From positions 1 to 18,204 of the forward strand of contig JAGKWZ010000213.1 in assembly GCA_021151605.1 (NCBI GenBank): a stretch of DNA of 18,204 bases, read 5' to 3'. The notes beneath the pieces were generated by a model. That model had not been told where the DNA came from. It saw only the letters and a program-made list of their open reading frames with translations, and did no database searches. Each line of letters starts with the position of its first letter. The stretch's first letter is position 1. Both the position numbers and the translations under genes were made by a program. Source of the stretch: Verrucomicrobiaceae bacterium (lineage in GTDB: Bacteria > Verrucomicrobiota > Verrucomicrobiia > Verrucomicrobiales > Verrucomicrobiaceae). Shown here in pieces: positions 1 to 7,766 of this stretch.

Positions 1-96
1 CCGCGATAAACTTGCCTCCCACTACCTCGCTCTCATTCAATTTGCGTCCGTCATCGATTGGCTTCGCTATGGCTGTTGAGGGTTTTCAAACACGAC
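1..96 (+). mobile_element. Right end of an IS5-family-like insertion sequence (partial)
   Basis: The window opens inside what looks like the 3' end of an insertion sequence. A short frame (2-79) reads like a DDE transposase C-terminus. About 17 nt later, on the minus strand, the sequence GTCGTGTTTGAAAACCC (96-80) resembles the terminal inverted repeats I recall for IS5-family elements. It abuts CTAA (97-100), which fits the YTAR target duplication known for IS5. The left end lies outside the window, so neither the inverted repeat pair nor the target duplication can be confirmed. The family assignment comes from memory of transposase tails and termini and is moderately secure at best. Confidence 0.5.
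2..79 (+). CDS. Transposase C-terminal fragment (IS5-like), cut by window edge
   Basis: This 25-codon open frame enters from the left edge and ends at TGA 77-79. It includes the string RDKLASHYLALIQFAS followed by VIDWLRYG. IS5-family DDE transposases typically finish this way, with an Arg-x-Lys-Leu-Ala segment, a hydrophobic helix and a final Trp-Leu-Arg after the catalytic Glu region. The catalytic DDE residues would lie outside the window. It is read as real rather than chance because the hydrophobic pattern matches that family tail and because an IS-like terminus and a YTAR tetranucleotide follow immediately. Only the tail is seen, so whether the element is intact is unknown. Confidence 0.5.
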   Translation, partial: RDKLASHYLALIQFASVIDWLRYGC

Positions 97-115
97 CTAA
101 GGAGGGTTTTGGGTT

Positions 116-673
116 TCACTTCGGCATCGGCAGGAATGGATCAGGCATGTCCTTGACGTTTTCTAAACTGGCTGGGGGGCCATGCATGTCGGCAAAGGCG
201 CGTGGTGGGATGAGTTTGATGGAGTCTGGAATGCCGAGTTGGCGACGCTTGGCGGTGAAATCTCCGTTGGAGAGCGGCCCGAAGACTTCAGGCTTCTGGG
301 TATCAAGAATCCAGTAATTGGTGCTTTCGGGGTCCATCTCTTTCCATGTGTGCTTGGGATCATCTCGGAAGGCTTGGCGGGTATCCTGTCGTTGCGCGAG
401 GATGTAGCGGCCATCGGTAGCACAGGCGGTAACGACTGACGGAATGATGGGCGTGCCATTATTGTAGCCACCTGGGGCGATAATGATCTCAAAAGGCGAG
501 GTGCGATAAACTGAGTAATCACCAGCGAGGTAAGCCGAGTAGTCCTGGTGTCCGGGGCCGGGGAATGAGAAACCCTCTTTGGACATGTGCCAAGTCACCC
601 AGCCTCCGAACAAGAGGAAGATCACAAGAGTTATCCCGACGGCTTTAAGTGTGGCGTGCAGCAGGTCTTTCAT
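116..673 (-). CDS. Membrane-anchored hypothetical protein, 185 aa
   Basis: Function not recognised. An N-terminal hydrophobic segment (about residues 10-28, VGITLVIFLLFGGWVTW) is preceded by a lysine and a histidine, as in a signal anchor. The remaining ~155 residues are polar and probably extracytoplasmic. The middle contains SVVTACATDGRYILAQRQ and YWILDTQKPEVFGPLS. That layout (cell-displayed value, then 'stays in step with' a stored setting) recalls small DUF3997-like lipoproteins, but I cannot assign the family. The C-terminus is Pro/Met-rich. The gene starts at an ATG without a Shine-Dalgarno sequence. Its stop lies only about 16 bases from the putative IS target site at 97-100, so the insertion seems to have landed just past the stop codon rather than inside the gene. 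Confidence 0.6.
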   Translation of the reverse strand: MKDLLHATLKAVGITLVIFLLFGGWVTWHMSKEGFSFPGPGHQDYSAYLAGDYSVYRTSPFEIIIAPGGYNNGTPIIPSVVTACATDGRYILAQRQDTRQAFRDDPKHTWKEMDPESTNYWILDTQKPEVFGPLSNGDFTAKRRQLGIPDSIKLIPPRAFADMHGPPASLENVKDMPDPFLPMPK

Positions 674-747
674 GGGCGCAGCGCGGAAGGCTAAAAATCA
701 AAGTCTGCCAGCTTTGGCCGCTCGATAAGTAGCCACTTCGGAGGGTG

Positions 748-1203
748 TCATGAGTCTATCAAGACTTGGTGTTTCAGCGTCCAATACTTGTGACACTGAA
801 TAGGAACCATTGATGCGTAGCCAAGCTCATAAGTTAGCCGGACAACGCTTCCACGGTGGCTTTGGATCGCCGCTACGAGTGTTTGCAGAGGTGCCTTTGG
901 GTCGTTTAAAAGACTTGGTCTGCCTTTGAACATGCCAAAGTCGGCGGCAGCTGTTTCTTCTGAGGCCATCGTGTACTGGGAGCCATCACAGGAAGAAATG
1001 AGTCGTCGTGTCGTCCAGATATACCAGTCGTCTCCTGGAAAGCTCGCACTGATGAGGACTAGCTCACCTTCTGCCAGCTCAATGGGTTGAGGCAGGGATG
1101 GATGAAATTGCCCGATGACAGTAGCTCTCCATGTCTCATGCTTCATCGAAGAACGACGAATCAAGTCAGTTGCGATCTCAAATATCTTGTCGTCACAAGT
1201 CAT
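748..1203 (-). CDS. Hypothetical protein, about 151 aa
   Basis: Function not recognised. I prefer the ATG at 1203 (protein starts MTCDDKIFEIATDLI); a TTG at 1245 in the same frame would add 14 residues, and there is no strong ribosome-binding site at either. The protein has no signal peptide or membrane segment and looks cytoplasmic. An N-terminal helix is followed by a probable beta-rich core (ATVIGQFHPSLPQPIELAEG, then ELVLISASFPGDDWYIWTTR) and an alternating C-terminus ending in LKHQVLIDS. It lies downstream of nuoN on the same strand but behind a small hairpin, so it need not belong to the nuo operon. Codon usage looks less GC-biased than in nuo. Confidence 0.5.
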   Translation of the reverse strand: MTCDDKIFEIATDLIRRSSMKHETWRATVIGQFHPSLPQPIELAEGELVLISASFPGDDWYIWTTRRLISSCDGSQYTMASEETAAADFGMFKGRPSLLNDPKAPLQTLVAAIQSHRGSVVRLTYELGYASMVPIQCHKYWTLKHQVLIDS

Positions 1204-1261
1204 GGGTGATGACCTGAGATCAACACAGAGCCTGTCTTGAAACAAGCTTCATTTCGTTCTG

Positions 1262-1277
1262 CGAGTGAGGGCACTCG
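1262..1277 (-). terminator. Possible terminator hairpin after nuoN
   Basis: A perfect 6-bp inverted repeat CGAGTG-AGGG-CACTCG begins about 16 bases past the nuoN stop on the transcribed strand. There is no following T-tract, so this is not a classical intrinsic terminator. Its position between the end of the nuo operon and the next start is the main support. Confidence 0.3.
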
Positions 1278-1292
1278 GACACCGCGACAGAA

Positions 1293-2774
1293 TCAATGTG
1301 CCTTCACGGCCACCGGGGCGTCTTTGACCAGGATCTTCTGAAGCGGCTTGGGATACACACCGAGGACGATGATCGCGACGGAGAGGACGATGGCTCCAGC
1401 TTTGGAGGCGGTGTTCACCGTGAGGGGCTGGGAGGCGAGGCCGCTGTCGCTGCTGTGGATGGCGACAATGGCGCGGAAGTAGTAGTAGAATCCGGCAGCG
1501 GCTCCGATGGCGGCGCAGACGAGGGCTCCCCAGTAGGCTTGGTCGGCGAGGCTGATGAAGACGAAGAGCTTGCCCATGAAGCCTGCGGTCAATGGCAGAC
1601 CGGCGAGGGAAGCGAGAGCGATCGTCATGGCGAGGGCGAGCAGCGGGGAGCGTTTGCCGAGGCCCCGGAAGTCGCGGATGTCTTCGCCGCCGCCGTTCAC
1701 GCGCAGGATGGCAAGGACGAGGAAGGCGAGAACAGTCATGGGCAGGTAGGTGCCGAGGTAGAAGGCGACGATGCCGCCGGAGGACAATTCACTGCGGATG
1801 CTGTCGTGACAGGCGAGGGCGAGCACGAGATAACCGGCGTGGCTGATGCTGGAGTAACCAAGGAGACGCTTCACGCTCTGCTGGAACATGGCGGGCAGGC
1901 TGCCGAGCAGGACGGTCAAAGCACCAAGGATGAGGAGGAGGGCTTTGACCTCGGAACCGATGATGGAACCCTCGACAAGGAAGGCATCGACGACGCGGGT
2001 GAGGACGACGAAACCGGCGGCCTTGGAACCGACAGAGAGGAAGGTGGTGACGGGGATGGGTGCGCCCTGATACACGTCAGGCACCCAGCTCTGGAACGGA
2101 GCGGCGGCGACTTTGAAGCAAAGTCCGGCGAGGAGGAAGGCAGCTCCGAGGAGGGCTGGAGCCTTCGCGGTGGAGGAAAGGGCGAGGGCTTTGCTGATGC
2201 CTTCGTAGCTGAGGCTGCCGGTGGCTCCATAGGTCCAGGCGATGCCAAAGATGAGGACGCCGGTGCTTAGCGCGCCGAGGATGAGGTATTTCACCCCGGC
2301 TTCGAGAGCGAGGCTGCTTTTCCGGGCAAAGGCGACGAGGACGTAGAAGGAGACGGTGACGAGTTCGAGCGCGACGAAGACGGTGACGAGGTCCTGGGCG
2401 GCAGCCATCCACATCATGCCGGAGCAAACGATGAGCGGGATGCTGAAAAGCTCAGTGACGCGGCCATCGACGGTGTATTTGCTGACATACGGGGCGCACT
2501 CGTGGGTGAGCCAGAGGACGATGAGCGTGATCACCAGCGCGAGGCCTTTGTAAAACATGGCCAGGGAGTCCAGCGCCATCCAGGGGCGGAGGAAGCCGGG
2601 CAGGCTGGCGGTGTCGCTGCTGACGACAGTGAGGAAGAGGACGAGCGCGAGCGCGGCACCAGCGATGCTGACGGCGGCGATGGTGCGGCGGGAGATGTCG
2701 GGCGCGAAGGCCTCAAGCATCAGGAGCACGAGGCCCAGGATGGCGAGGAAGGCTTCGATGGTGAAGACGGACAT
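1293..2774 (-). CDS. nuoN: NADH-quinone oxidoreductase subunit N
   Basis: NuoN is an antiporter-like proton-pumping subunit of the complex I membrane arm. The 493-aa length and dense hydrophobic helices fit the family. Residues of the proton path are present: E137 (VALELVTVSF), the TM7 lysine K221 (LCFKVAAAPF), the TM8 lysine K251 (SVGSKAAGF) and a C-terminal-half lysine K402 (GFMGKLFVF). The PDVYQGAP loop is typical of NuoN. The position after PF that is usually His (PFH) is Gln here (Q228). The gene is last in the operon, 6 nt after nuoM. Its ATG directly follows CTCCT and has no Shine-Dalgarno sequence, so it is probably translated by coupling to nuoM. Confidence 0.96.
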   Translation of the reverse strand: MSVFTIEAFLAILGLVLLMLEAFAPDISRRTIAAVSIAGAALALVLFLTVVSSDTASLPGFLRPWMALDSLAMFYKGLALVITLIVLWLTHECAPYVSKYTVDGRVTELFSIPLIVCSGMMWMAAAQDLVTVFVALELVTVSFYVLVAFARKSSLALEAGVKYLILGALSTGVLIFGIAWTYGATGSLSYEGISKALALSSTAKAPALLGAAFLLAGLCFKVAAAPFQSWVPDVYQGAPIPVTTFLSVGSKAAGFVVLTRVVDAFLVEGSIIGSEVKALLLILGALTVLLGSLPAMFQQSVKRLLGYSSISHAGYLVLALACHDSIRSELSSGGIVAFYLGTYLPMTVLAFLVLAILRVNGGGEDIRDFRGLGKRSPLLALAMTIALASLAGLPLTAGFMGKLFVFISLADQAYWGALVCAAIGAAAGFYYYFRAIVAIHSSDSGLASQPLTVNTASKAGAIVLSVAIIVLGVYPKPLQKILVKDAPVAVKAH

Positions 2775-2780
2775 AGGAGA

Positions 2781-4325
2781 TCAATGAGCGGTTCCGGCGG
2801 CGGCCTTGGCGGCACCCTGGACGGCGGTGGAAGCAGCCTCGGCCACGGTGGCGAGGTCGGTTTTCATGAGGCCAAGAAGCAGCCAGGGGCAGCAACCGGC
2901 GATGAGAAGGACAGCGGCGAGAAGGATCAAAGGCACGCGCTGGCTTAAGGCGGGGTCCTTCATGAAGAGTCCGGTGGTGGCTGCGCCCTGGAAGATGCTG
3001 CGGTAGGCGCGGAGCATATAAACGGCGGACATCACGACGCCCCAGAGAGCGATGGCCACGGTCCATTGCAACGGGCCGAAGCTGGTGACGCCAAAGGTGG
3101 TGAAGCAGCCGATGAAGACCATGACCTCACCGGCGAAGTTGGCGAGGCCGGGCAGGCCGATGGAGGCGAAGGCTCCGAAGGCGAAGATGACGGTGAAGAC
3201 AGGGGCGTGGGAGGCGAGGCCGCCGAGTTTGCTCAGCTCAAGCGTGCCGAGCTGGCTGCGAAGGCGTCCGGCGAGAGCGAAGAGTAGGGCGATGCTGATG
3301 CCGTGGGCGAACATCAAAAGCACGGCACCACGAAGGGCGATCTCGGTCCCGGCGGCGAGGCCGAGGAAGATGTAACCCATGTGCATCACGGAAGAATTCG
3401 CGAGCACGTCGTCGAGGCGCTTTTGATGGATGGTGACGAAGCCCATGATGAGGATGTTCCCCAAGAGCATGTAGAGCAGCGCCTGCTGCACCCATTCGGC
3501 CTGGAAGCCCTGCGGCAGGAGAGGCAAAGCGATGCGGAGCAGACCATAGAGACCGAATTTTTTCAGCACGCCGCTGTGCAACATGGCGACTGGAGTCGGG
3601 GCAGATGCATAGGCGGGAGCGGCCCAGGAATGCAGCGGGAAGAGCGAGACGAGAGTGCCGAAGCCGAGCAGGAGCACGAAAGCCATGGTGGCCTGCTGCG
3701 CGGCAGGCAGCGGGGTGGCGGCGGCCTGGGCTTTCAGCGCGGTGAGGTCGAAGGTGAGCTTTTCGCCGCCGCTGAATTCGAGCACGACCCAGGCAAGTCC
3801 GGCTAGCAGGACGAGGCTGCCTGCGCCGAGATAGACGGTGGTTTTCCAAGCGGCGGCTTTTCGGTGCTCGTCATCGCCATGACCGTAGTTGGCGATCATG
3901 AGGAGGGTGGGGATGAGCGCGAGTTCGTGGAAGGCGTAGAGGAAGAAGACGTCGGTGCAAAGGAAGGCTCCAAAGGCTCCACCCGCGATCAATTGCGAGG
4001 CGATGTGGTAGATGCCGGGTTTCTCGGGGCTGATCTGCCAGACGGCGGCAAAGGTGACGAGTGCGGTGAGCAGGGCGAGGATGAGCGAGACACCATCGGC
4101 ACCGACGGCGAAGGCGATGGCGGGGTTATCCAGCACCACGCGGGCGCTTTCATAGGCAAAGCCTGCCTTGCCAGCGGAGGCGGATTTGAACTGCCAGACG
4201 AGGCCGAGGACGATCAGCAGATTCAGGACAGCGGTGCCGACGGAGGTGGCACGAGCAGGGGCACCGAGCCAGACCGCGAGGGCGGCGAGGATAGGCAGGA
4301 GGATGACGATTTCGAGGGGACTCAT
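2781..4325 (-). CDS. nuoM: NADH-quinone oxidoreductase subunit M, TM7 lysine missing
   Basis: NuoM is the middle antiporter-like subunit of complex I (514 aa, about 14 membrane helices). Aligned by eye to E. coli NuoM, E144 is matched by E134 (FHELALIP), K265 by K256 (GVLKKFGLYG) and E407 by E400 (NFAGEVMVF). At the position of the TM7 lysine K234, however, the sequence reads FGTLVSLFPLHSW, so leucine 225 replaces lysine. The spacing of the flanking PLH and of the other three residues shifts consistently by 7-10, which supports the alignment. The gene lies 12 nt after nuoL and 6 nt before nuoN. Its ATG is preceded by CTCCT with a 6-nt gap rather than by a Shine-Dalgarno sequence. Confidence 0.95.
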   Translation of the reverse strand: MSPLEIVILLPILAALAVWLGAPARATSVGTAVLNLLIVLGLVWQFKSASAGKAGFAYESARVVLDNPAIAFAVGADGVSLILALLTALVTFAAVWQISPEKPGIYHIASQLIAGGAFGAFLCTDVFFLYAFHELALIPTLLMIANYGHGDDEHRKAAAWKTTVYLGAGSLVLLAGLAWVVLEFSGGEKLTFDLTALKAQAAATPLPAAQQATMAFVLLLGFGTLVSLFPLHSWAAPAYASAPTPVAMLHSGVLKKFGLYGLLRIALPLLPQGFQAEWVQQALLYMLLGNILIMGFVTIHQKRLDDVLANSSVMHMGYIFLGLAAGTEIALRGAVLLMFAHGISIALLFALAGRLRSQLGTLELSKLGGLASHAPVFTVIFAFGAFASIGLPGLANFAGEVMVFIGCFTTFGVTSFGPLQWTVAIALWGVVMSAVYMLRAYRSIFQGAATTGLFMKDPALSQRVPLILLAAVLLIAGCCPWLLLGLMKTDLATVAEAASTAVQGAAKAAAGTAH

Positions 4326-4337
4326 TCCGGAAGGAGA

Positions 4338-6248
4338 TCAATGACCCATCTGGGGCAGGACGAAGACGATGAGGTAGATGACGAGCAGCAAGCCAGCACC
4401 AAGGAGGAAAGTGTAGGTCTGTAGATGACCGCCCGTGAGCACACGAGCCGCAGAACCAAGGCGCTTGGCCGCAAAAGCGGGCAGGCGGGCGAAGATGCCA
4501 TCGACAAAGATGCGCTCCAAACCGGTGACGACCCAGGCGACGCCGTCCTGGAGGACTTTCACAAGCACGGCGTAGAGTTCATCGAAGTAGAACTTGTTGG
4601 CAAAGACCTTGGCGAGGCCTTTGGAGGCGAGCGGGTCACTGTCTTTGCCGCGATAGAGGACGAATCCAGCGCCAGAACCGACGACGAGCGCCAAGATAGA
4701 AGCAATGAGGACCGTCGGATGGGCTTCTGCGTGATGAGGCTTCAAGGCTTCCAGTAAATTGGCTGCCCAATCCCAAGGTGAAATGAGGGTAAGGAGGGCT
4801 AGAAGGACGAGTGGCAGGAGCATCACGATCGGAGCCTCGGTGGCGTGATGAGCGTGCTCGGTGCGGGGTTTGCCGAGGAAAGCGATGACAAACATGCGCG
4901 TCATGTAGAAAGCGGTGAGCAGAGCAGTCGCGACGCCAATCCAGAACAGCGGTGATCCACCTTTGACCTCGAATGCGACGCCGAGGATGGCTTCTTTGCT
5001 CCAGAAGCCGCTGGTGATGTAAGGCACGCCCATGAGTGAAGCGGTGCCGATGGCGAAGGTGAAAAACGTGACGGGCATGTGTTTGGCGAGGCCGCCCATC
5101 TTCCAGATGTCCTGCTCGTGGTGGCAGGCATAGATGACGGCACCGGAGCCGAGGAAGAGCATGGCTTTGAAGAAAGCATGCGTGTAGAGGTGGAACATCG
5201 CGGGATGGCCGGGAGCGGCGGCATCATGATGGCCGGTGGCCTGCATGGCGACGAGTCCGACGGCCATGACCATGTAACCGAGCTGGGAGAGCGTGGAGTA
5301 GGCAAGCACGCGCTTGATGTCATTCTGCTGCGTGGCGATCAGCGCGGCCATGAGGGCGGTGATGCCACCGATCCAAGCGATGGTGGTAGCGGCGTCGGGG
5401 GAGGCCTCGATCACGAAAGCGCAGCGGACGAGCATGAACACACCCGCGGCGACCATCGTGGCGGCGTGGATAAGGGCGGAGACGGGCGTAGGGCCTTCCA
5501 TGGCGTCAGGAAGCCAGACGTGAAGGGGGAACTGGGCGCTTTTTCCCATGGCTCCCATGAAGATGCCGAGCGCGGCGATCATCATGAAGGTGGGGTGCAT
5601 CTTCGCGGTGTCGTGCATGGTGCCCTGCGCGAAGCTGTCGTGCAGGCCGGTGAAGGTGACGTCGCCGTGATTGGCCATGAAAAGCATGAGGATGCCGATC
5701 ATGAAGCCGAAGTCGCCGATGCGGTTGGTGAGGAAGGCTTTCTTCGAGGCTTCGGCAGCGCTCGGTTTGTCAAACCAGTGACCGATGAGCAGGTAGGAGC
5801 TAAGGCCCACGAGTTCCCAGAAGATGAACATCATGACGAGATTGCCCGCGAGCACGATGCCGGTCATGGAGAACATGAAGAGGGACAAGGCACCGAAGAA
5901 GCGCTCTTTGGCTTCGTCGTCCTTCATGTAGCCGACGGAGAAAACATGCACAAAGAGGCCGATGGAGGTGACGATGAACATCATGCCACGGCTTTGCTGG
6001 TCGATCAGGGCATCAATGGCGACGCGGAACTTGCCGACTTCGATGAAGGGCAGGAGCATCGGGGCGGCATCCTTGGTGCCGAGCAGCATGAGGCTGATGA
6101 GGAAACAGATGGCCGCCGAGAGGATCGAGATCATCACGCAGGCACCTTTGAGCATGCGATGGGCAAGCAGGATCACCAGCGCGGAAAGCAGCGGCAGGAG
6201 GAGCAGCAGCGTCGGCAGGCTGGATGAGGTGGATTCCGGGTCGGGCAT
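4338..6248 (-). CDS. nuoL: NADH-quinone oxidoreductase subunit L
   Basis: NuoL is the distal antiporter-like subunit of complex I, carrying the lateral amphipathic helix that runs along the membrane arm. The 636 aa fit the family. Proton-channel residues are all visible: E145 (FIFWELVGLSSY), K236 in GKSAQFPLHVWLPDAM, H261 (ALIHAATM), K361 (THAFFKAMLF) and K418 (SGFWSKEAIL). The long C-terminal part contains the NKFYFDELY segment typical of NuoL, then a final membrane helix. Nothing unusual was seen in its catalytic residues, in contrast to nuoM. It sits 41 nt after nuoK, the widest gap of the operon, with a short tandem repeat in that gap. Confidence 0.97.
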   Translation of the reverse strand: MPDPESTSSSLPTLLLLLPLLSALVILLAHRMLKGACVMISILSAAICFLISLMLLGTKDAAPMLLPFIEVGKFRVAIDALIDQQSRGMMFIVTSIGLFVHVFSVGYMKDDEAKERFFGALSLFMFSMTGIVLAGNLVMMFIFWELVGLSSYLLIGHWFDKPSAAEASKKAFLTNRIGDFGFMIGILMLFMANHGDVTFTGLHDSFAQGTMHDTAKMHPTFMMIAALGIFMGAMGKSAQFPLHVWLPDAMEGPTPVSALIHAATMVAAGVFMLVRCAFVIEASPDAATTIAWIGGITALMAALIATQQNDIKRVLAYSTLSQLGYMVMAVGLVAMQATGHHDAAAPGHPAMFHLYTHAFFKAMLFLGSGAVIYACHHEQDIWKMGGLAKHMPVTFFTFAIGTASLMGVPYITSGFWSKEAILGVAFEVKGGSPLFWIGVATALLTAFYMTRMFVIAFLGKPRTEHAHHATEAPIVMLLPLVLLALLTLISPWDWAANLLEALKPHHAEAHPTVLIASILALVVGSGAGFVLYRGKDSDPLASKGLAKVFANKFYFDELYAVLVKVLQDGVAWVVTGLERIFVDGIFARLPAFAAKRLGSAARVLTGGHLQTYTFLLGAGLLLVIYLIVFVLPQMGH

Positions 6249-6253
6249 GTGAA

Positions 6254-6277
6254 GTTCTCAGTTCGCTGTTCTCAGTT
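6254..6277 (-). repeat. 10-bp direct repeat between nuoK and nuoL
   Basis: GTTCTCAGTT occurs at 6254-6263 and 6268-6277 (AACTGAGAAC on the coding strand), giving a 14-base period. It lies in the 41-nt gap just upstream of the nuoL start. Its role is unknown; it could be a regulator site, an RNA element or chance. Confidence 0.6.
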
Positions 6278-6289
6278 GGTGTGCCTGAA

Positions 6290-6607
6290 TCAGCCTTGAA
6301 GTTTGGTGACGGCCTCAACCTCCACACTTTGCTTCGTGCGGAAGAGGGCGACGATGATGGCGAGGCCGACGGCCACCTCAGCGGCGGCGACGGTGATGGT
6401 GAAGAAGACGAGCGCCTGCGCGGTGTAGTCAGGCAGGCCGTCGGTGACACGGAAGCGGGAGAATCCGACGAGGGCGAGGTTTCCGGCGCTTAGCATCATC
6501 TCCAAACACATGTAGATGATGAGGATGTTTCGGCGGGCGATGACACCTGCGAGCCCGAGGGCGAAGAGGATGCCGCTGACGACGAGGTAATGATTCAGGG
6601 TGATCAT
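6290..6607 (-). CDS. nuoK: NADH-quinone oxidoreductase subunit K
   Basis: NuoK is a small three-helix subunit of the complex I E-channel, next to NuoJ and NuoN. The 105 aa match the family length. The two buried glutamates needed for proton transfer are present: E36 (IYMCLEMMLSAGNL) and E77 (VAAAEVAVGLAII). The start overlaps the nuoJ stop by four bases (ATGA). It is one of only two starts in this window with a strong Shine-Dalgarno sequence. Confidence 0.97.
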   Translation of the reverse strand: MITLNHYLVVSGILFALGLAGVIARRNILIIYMCLEMMLSAGNLALVGFSRFRVTDGLPDYTAQALVFFTITVAAAEVAVGLAIIVALFRTKQSVEVEAVTKLQG

Positions 6608-7203
6608 GGCTGCGCGGCCTCCTTGCTGTCACGTTTGCTCAGTGCCACGACGCCGACGGTGCCCACGAGGAGCAGCAGACCGACGACTTGCAGATGGAAG
6701 GCGTATTTAGAGAAGAGCGTCTCGCCCATCAGCTTCGCATCCGGCAGGGTGCCTGCCTTGAGGTCGCGGGAGATGGTGGGGATGTTTTCCTTGCCGCGTG
6801 ATTCCCACTGGGCTCCCGCTTTTTCAAGGGAAAGCGCGGCTTGGTCAGTGGACTGGGCGCTGATGGAAAGCTGGCTGGAGACGGTGGCGATCTGCACGGC
6901 GAGGATGGCTGCGACAGCGACGCCAGCGGCGATGGCTGCGTAGTTGGTCCGGGTTGCCACGGACTCGGCCTTGATGTCCATCAACATGATGATGAAGAGG
7001 AAAAGCACCATCACGGCACCTGCATACACGAGCACCTGGAGCGTGCCGATGAAATAAGCTTCCAAGCTGATGAAGAGAGCTGCCAGTCCGACGAAGCTGA
7101 CCGCGAGAGACAGGGCGCTCGTCACCGGATTGCGCGCAAGCACCACATTCAGTCCGAAACCGAGCGTGATGAGGGCGAAGAGGTAGAAAAGAAGGGGAGG
7201 CAT
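6604..7203 (-). CDS. nuoJ: NADH-quinone oxidoreductase subunit J
   Basis: NuoJ is a five-helix membrane subunit of complex I whose TM3 bulge helps to couple quinone chemistry to proton pumping. I chose the ATG at 7203 (MPPLLFYLFAL, 199 aa), which lies 5 nt after the nuoI stop. A GTG at 7227 would extend into nuoI. The family hallmark AYFIGTLQVLVYAGAVMVLF is clear (about residues 49-68). A polar loop of about 60 residues (from about 98 on) precedes the last helix, which ends in GLLLLVGTVGVVAL. Confidence 0.95.
   Translation of the reverse strand: MPPLLFYLFALITLGFGLNVVLARNPVTSALSLAVSFVGLAALFISLEAYFIGTLQVLVYAGAVMVLFLFIIMLMDIKAESVATRTNYAAIAAGVAVAAILAVQIATVSSQLSISAQSTDQAALSLEKAGAQWESRGKENIPTISRDLKAGTLPDAKLMGETLFSKYAFHLQVVGLLLLVGTVGVVALSKRDSKEAAQP
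6618..6623 (-). promoter_or_regulatory. Shine-Dalgarno for nuoK
   Basis: AGGAGG is seen on the coding strand, 10 nt before the nuoK ATG and inside the end of nuoJ. This is notable because most genes in this window lack one. Confidence 0.7.
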
Positions 7204-7208
7204 CGAGG

Positions 7209-7754
7209 CTACTTGAGTTCGTTCCACTTGTTCACGAGGCCCACGCGCTTGCCGCCGATCTCATAGAGGCGCTTCTTGTCGTGGACCATTTCCTTCCGGC
7301 TGAGGCCGGTGATGGCGTAATCTTTGCGGAGATAGATGGCCTGCTCGGGGCAGACCTCCTCGCACATGCCGCAGTAGATGCAGCGGATCATGTCGATCTC
7401 GAATTCCTTCGGACGCTTCTCCACTTTGGCCCAGGGATCATCGCTCGGGATCTCACCGGGGGTGATTTTGATGGCCTTCGGCGGGCAGATGAACTCGCAA
7501 AGCTGGCAGCTCACGCAGCGCTCGCGGTCCTGCTCATCAGTCACGAGAGCTGGAGCACCGCGGTAGTATTCGGGAAGCTGGTCATCCCATTTCTGCTCGG
7601 GATACTCCATGGTGACCTTCGGCTTCTTGCCGGCAATCTGGAGGAAGGTGCGGAGCGCGTGGCCGAGGGTGATCTTCAGCCCTTTAAAAAGGGTGGAGAT
7701 GAACATCTTCTCGTGCCAGGCGAGCTTCGGACGCTGAACAATGATGGTAGCCAT
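7209..7754 (-). CDS. nuoI: NADH-quinone oxidoreductase subunit I (two 4Fe-4S clusters)
   Basis: NuoI carries iron-sulfur clusters N6a and N6b, passing electrons toward N2 and quinone at the base of the peripheral arm. Two ferredoxin motifs are intact: C80-C83-C86-C90 (CVSCQLCEFICP) and C125-C128-C131-C135 (CIYCGMCEEVCP). The 181 aa include an N-terminal extension of about 70 residues with the usual LKITLGHALR amphipathic stretch that docks onto NuoH. It sits 12 nt after nuoH. It is the only peripheral-arm subunit encoded here; NuoA-G are not in the window. Confidence 0.96.
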   Translation of the reverse strand: MATIIVQRPKLAWHEKMFISTLFKGLKITLGHALRTFLQIAGKKPKVTMEYPEQKWDDQLPEYYRGAPALVTDEQDRERCVSCQLCEFICPPKAIKITPGEIPSDDPWAKVEKRPKEFEIDMIRCIYCGMCEEVCPEQAIYLRKDYAITGLSRKEMVHDKKRLYEIGGKRVGLVNKWNELK

Positions 7755-7766
7755 TCGGTGGGGGAT

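Noticed and set aside
1296..2270. Long plus-strand open frame antisense to nuoN (324 aa)
   Set aside because: It is Gly/Asp/Glu-rich without any domain, and lies exactly opposite a clear nuoN; the GC-biased third positions of nuoN explain it.
2502..2948. Plus-strand frame across the nuoN-nuoM junction
   Set aside because: Acidic low-complexity shadow of two solid genes.
5079..6227. Plus-strand open frame antisense to nuoL (382 aa)
   Set aside because: Composition (Gly, Glu, Asp, His) is typical of antisense of a membrane-protein gene, and no start context or motif supports it.
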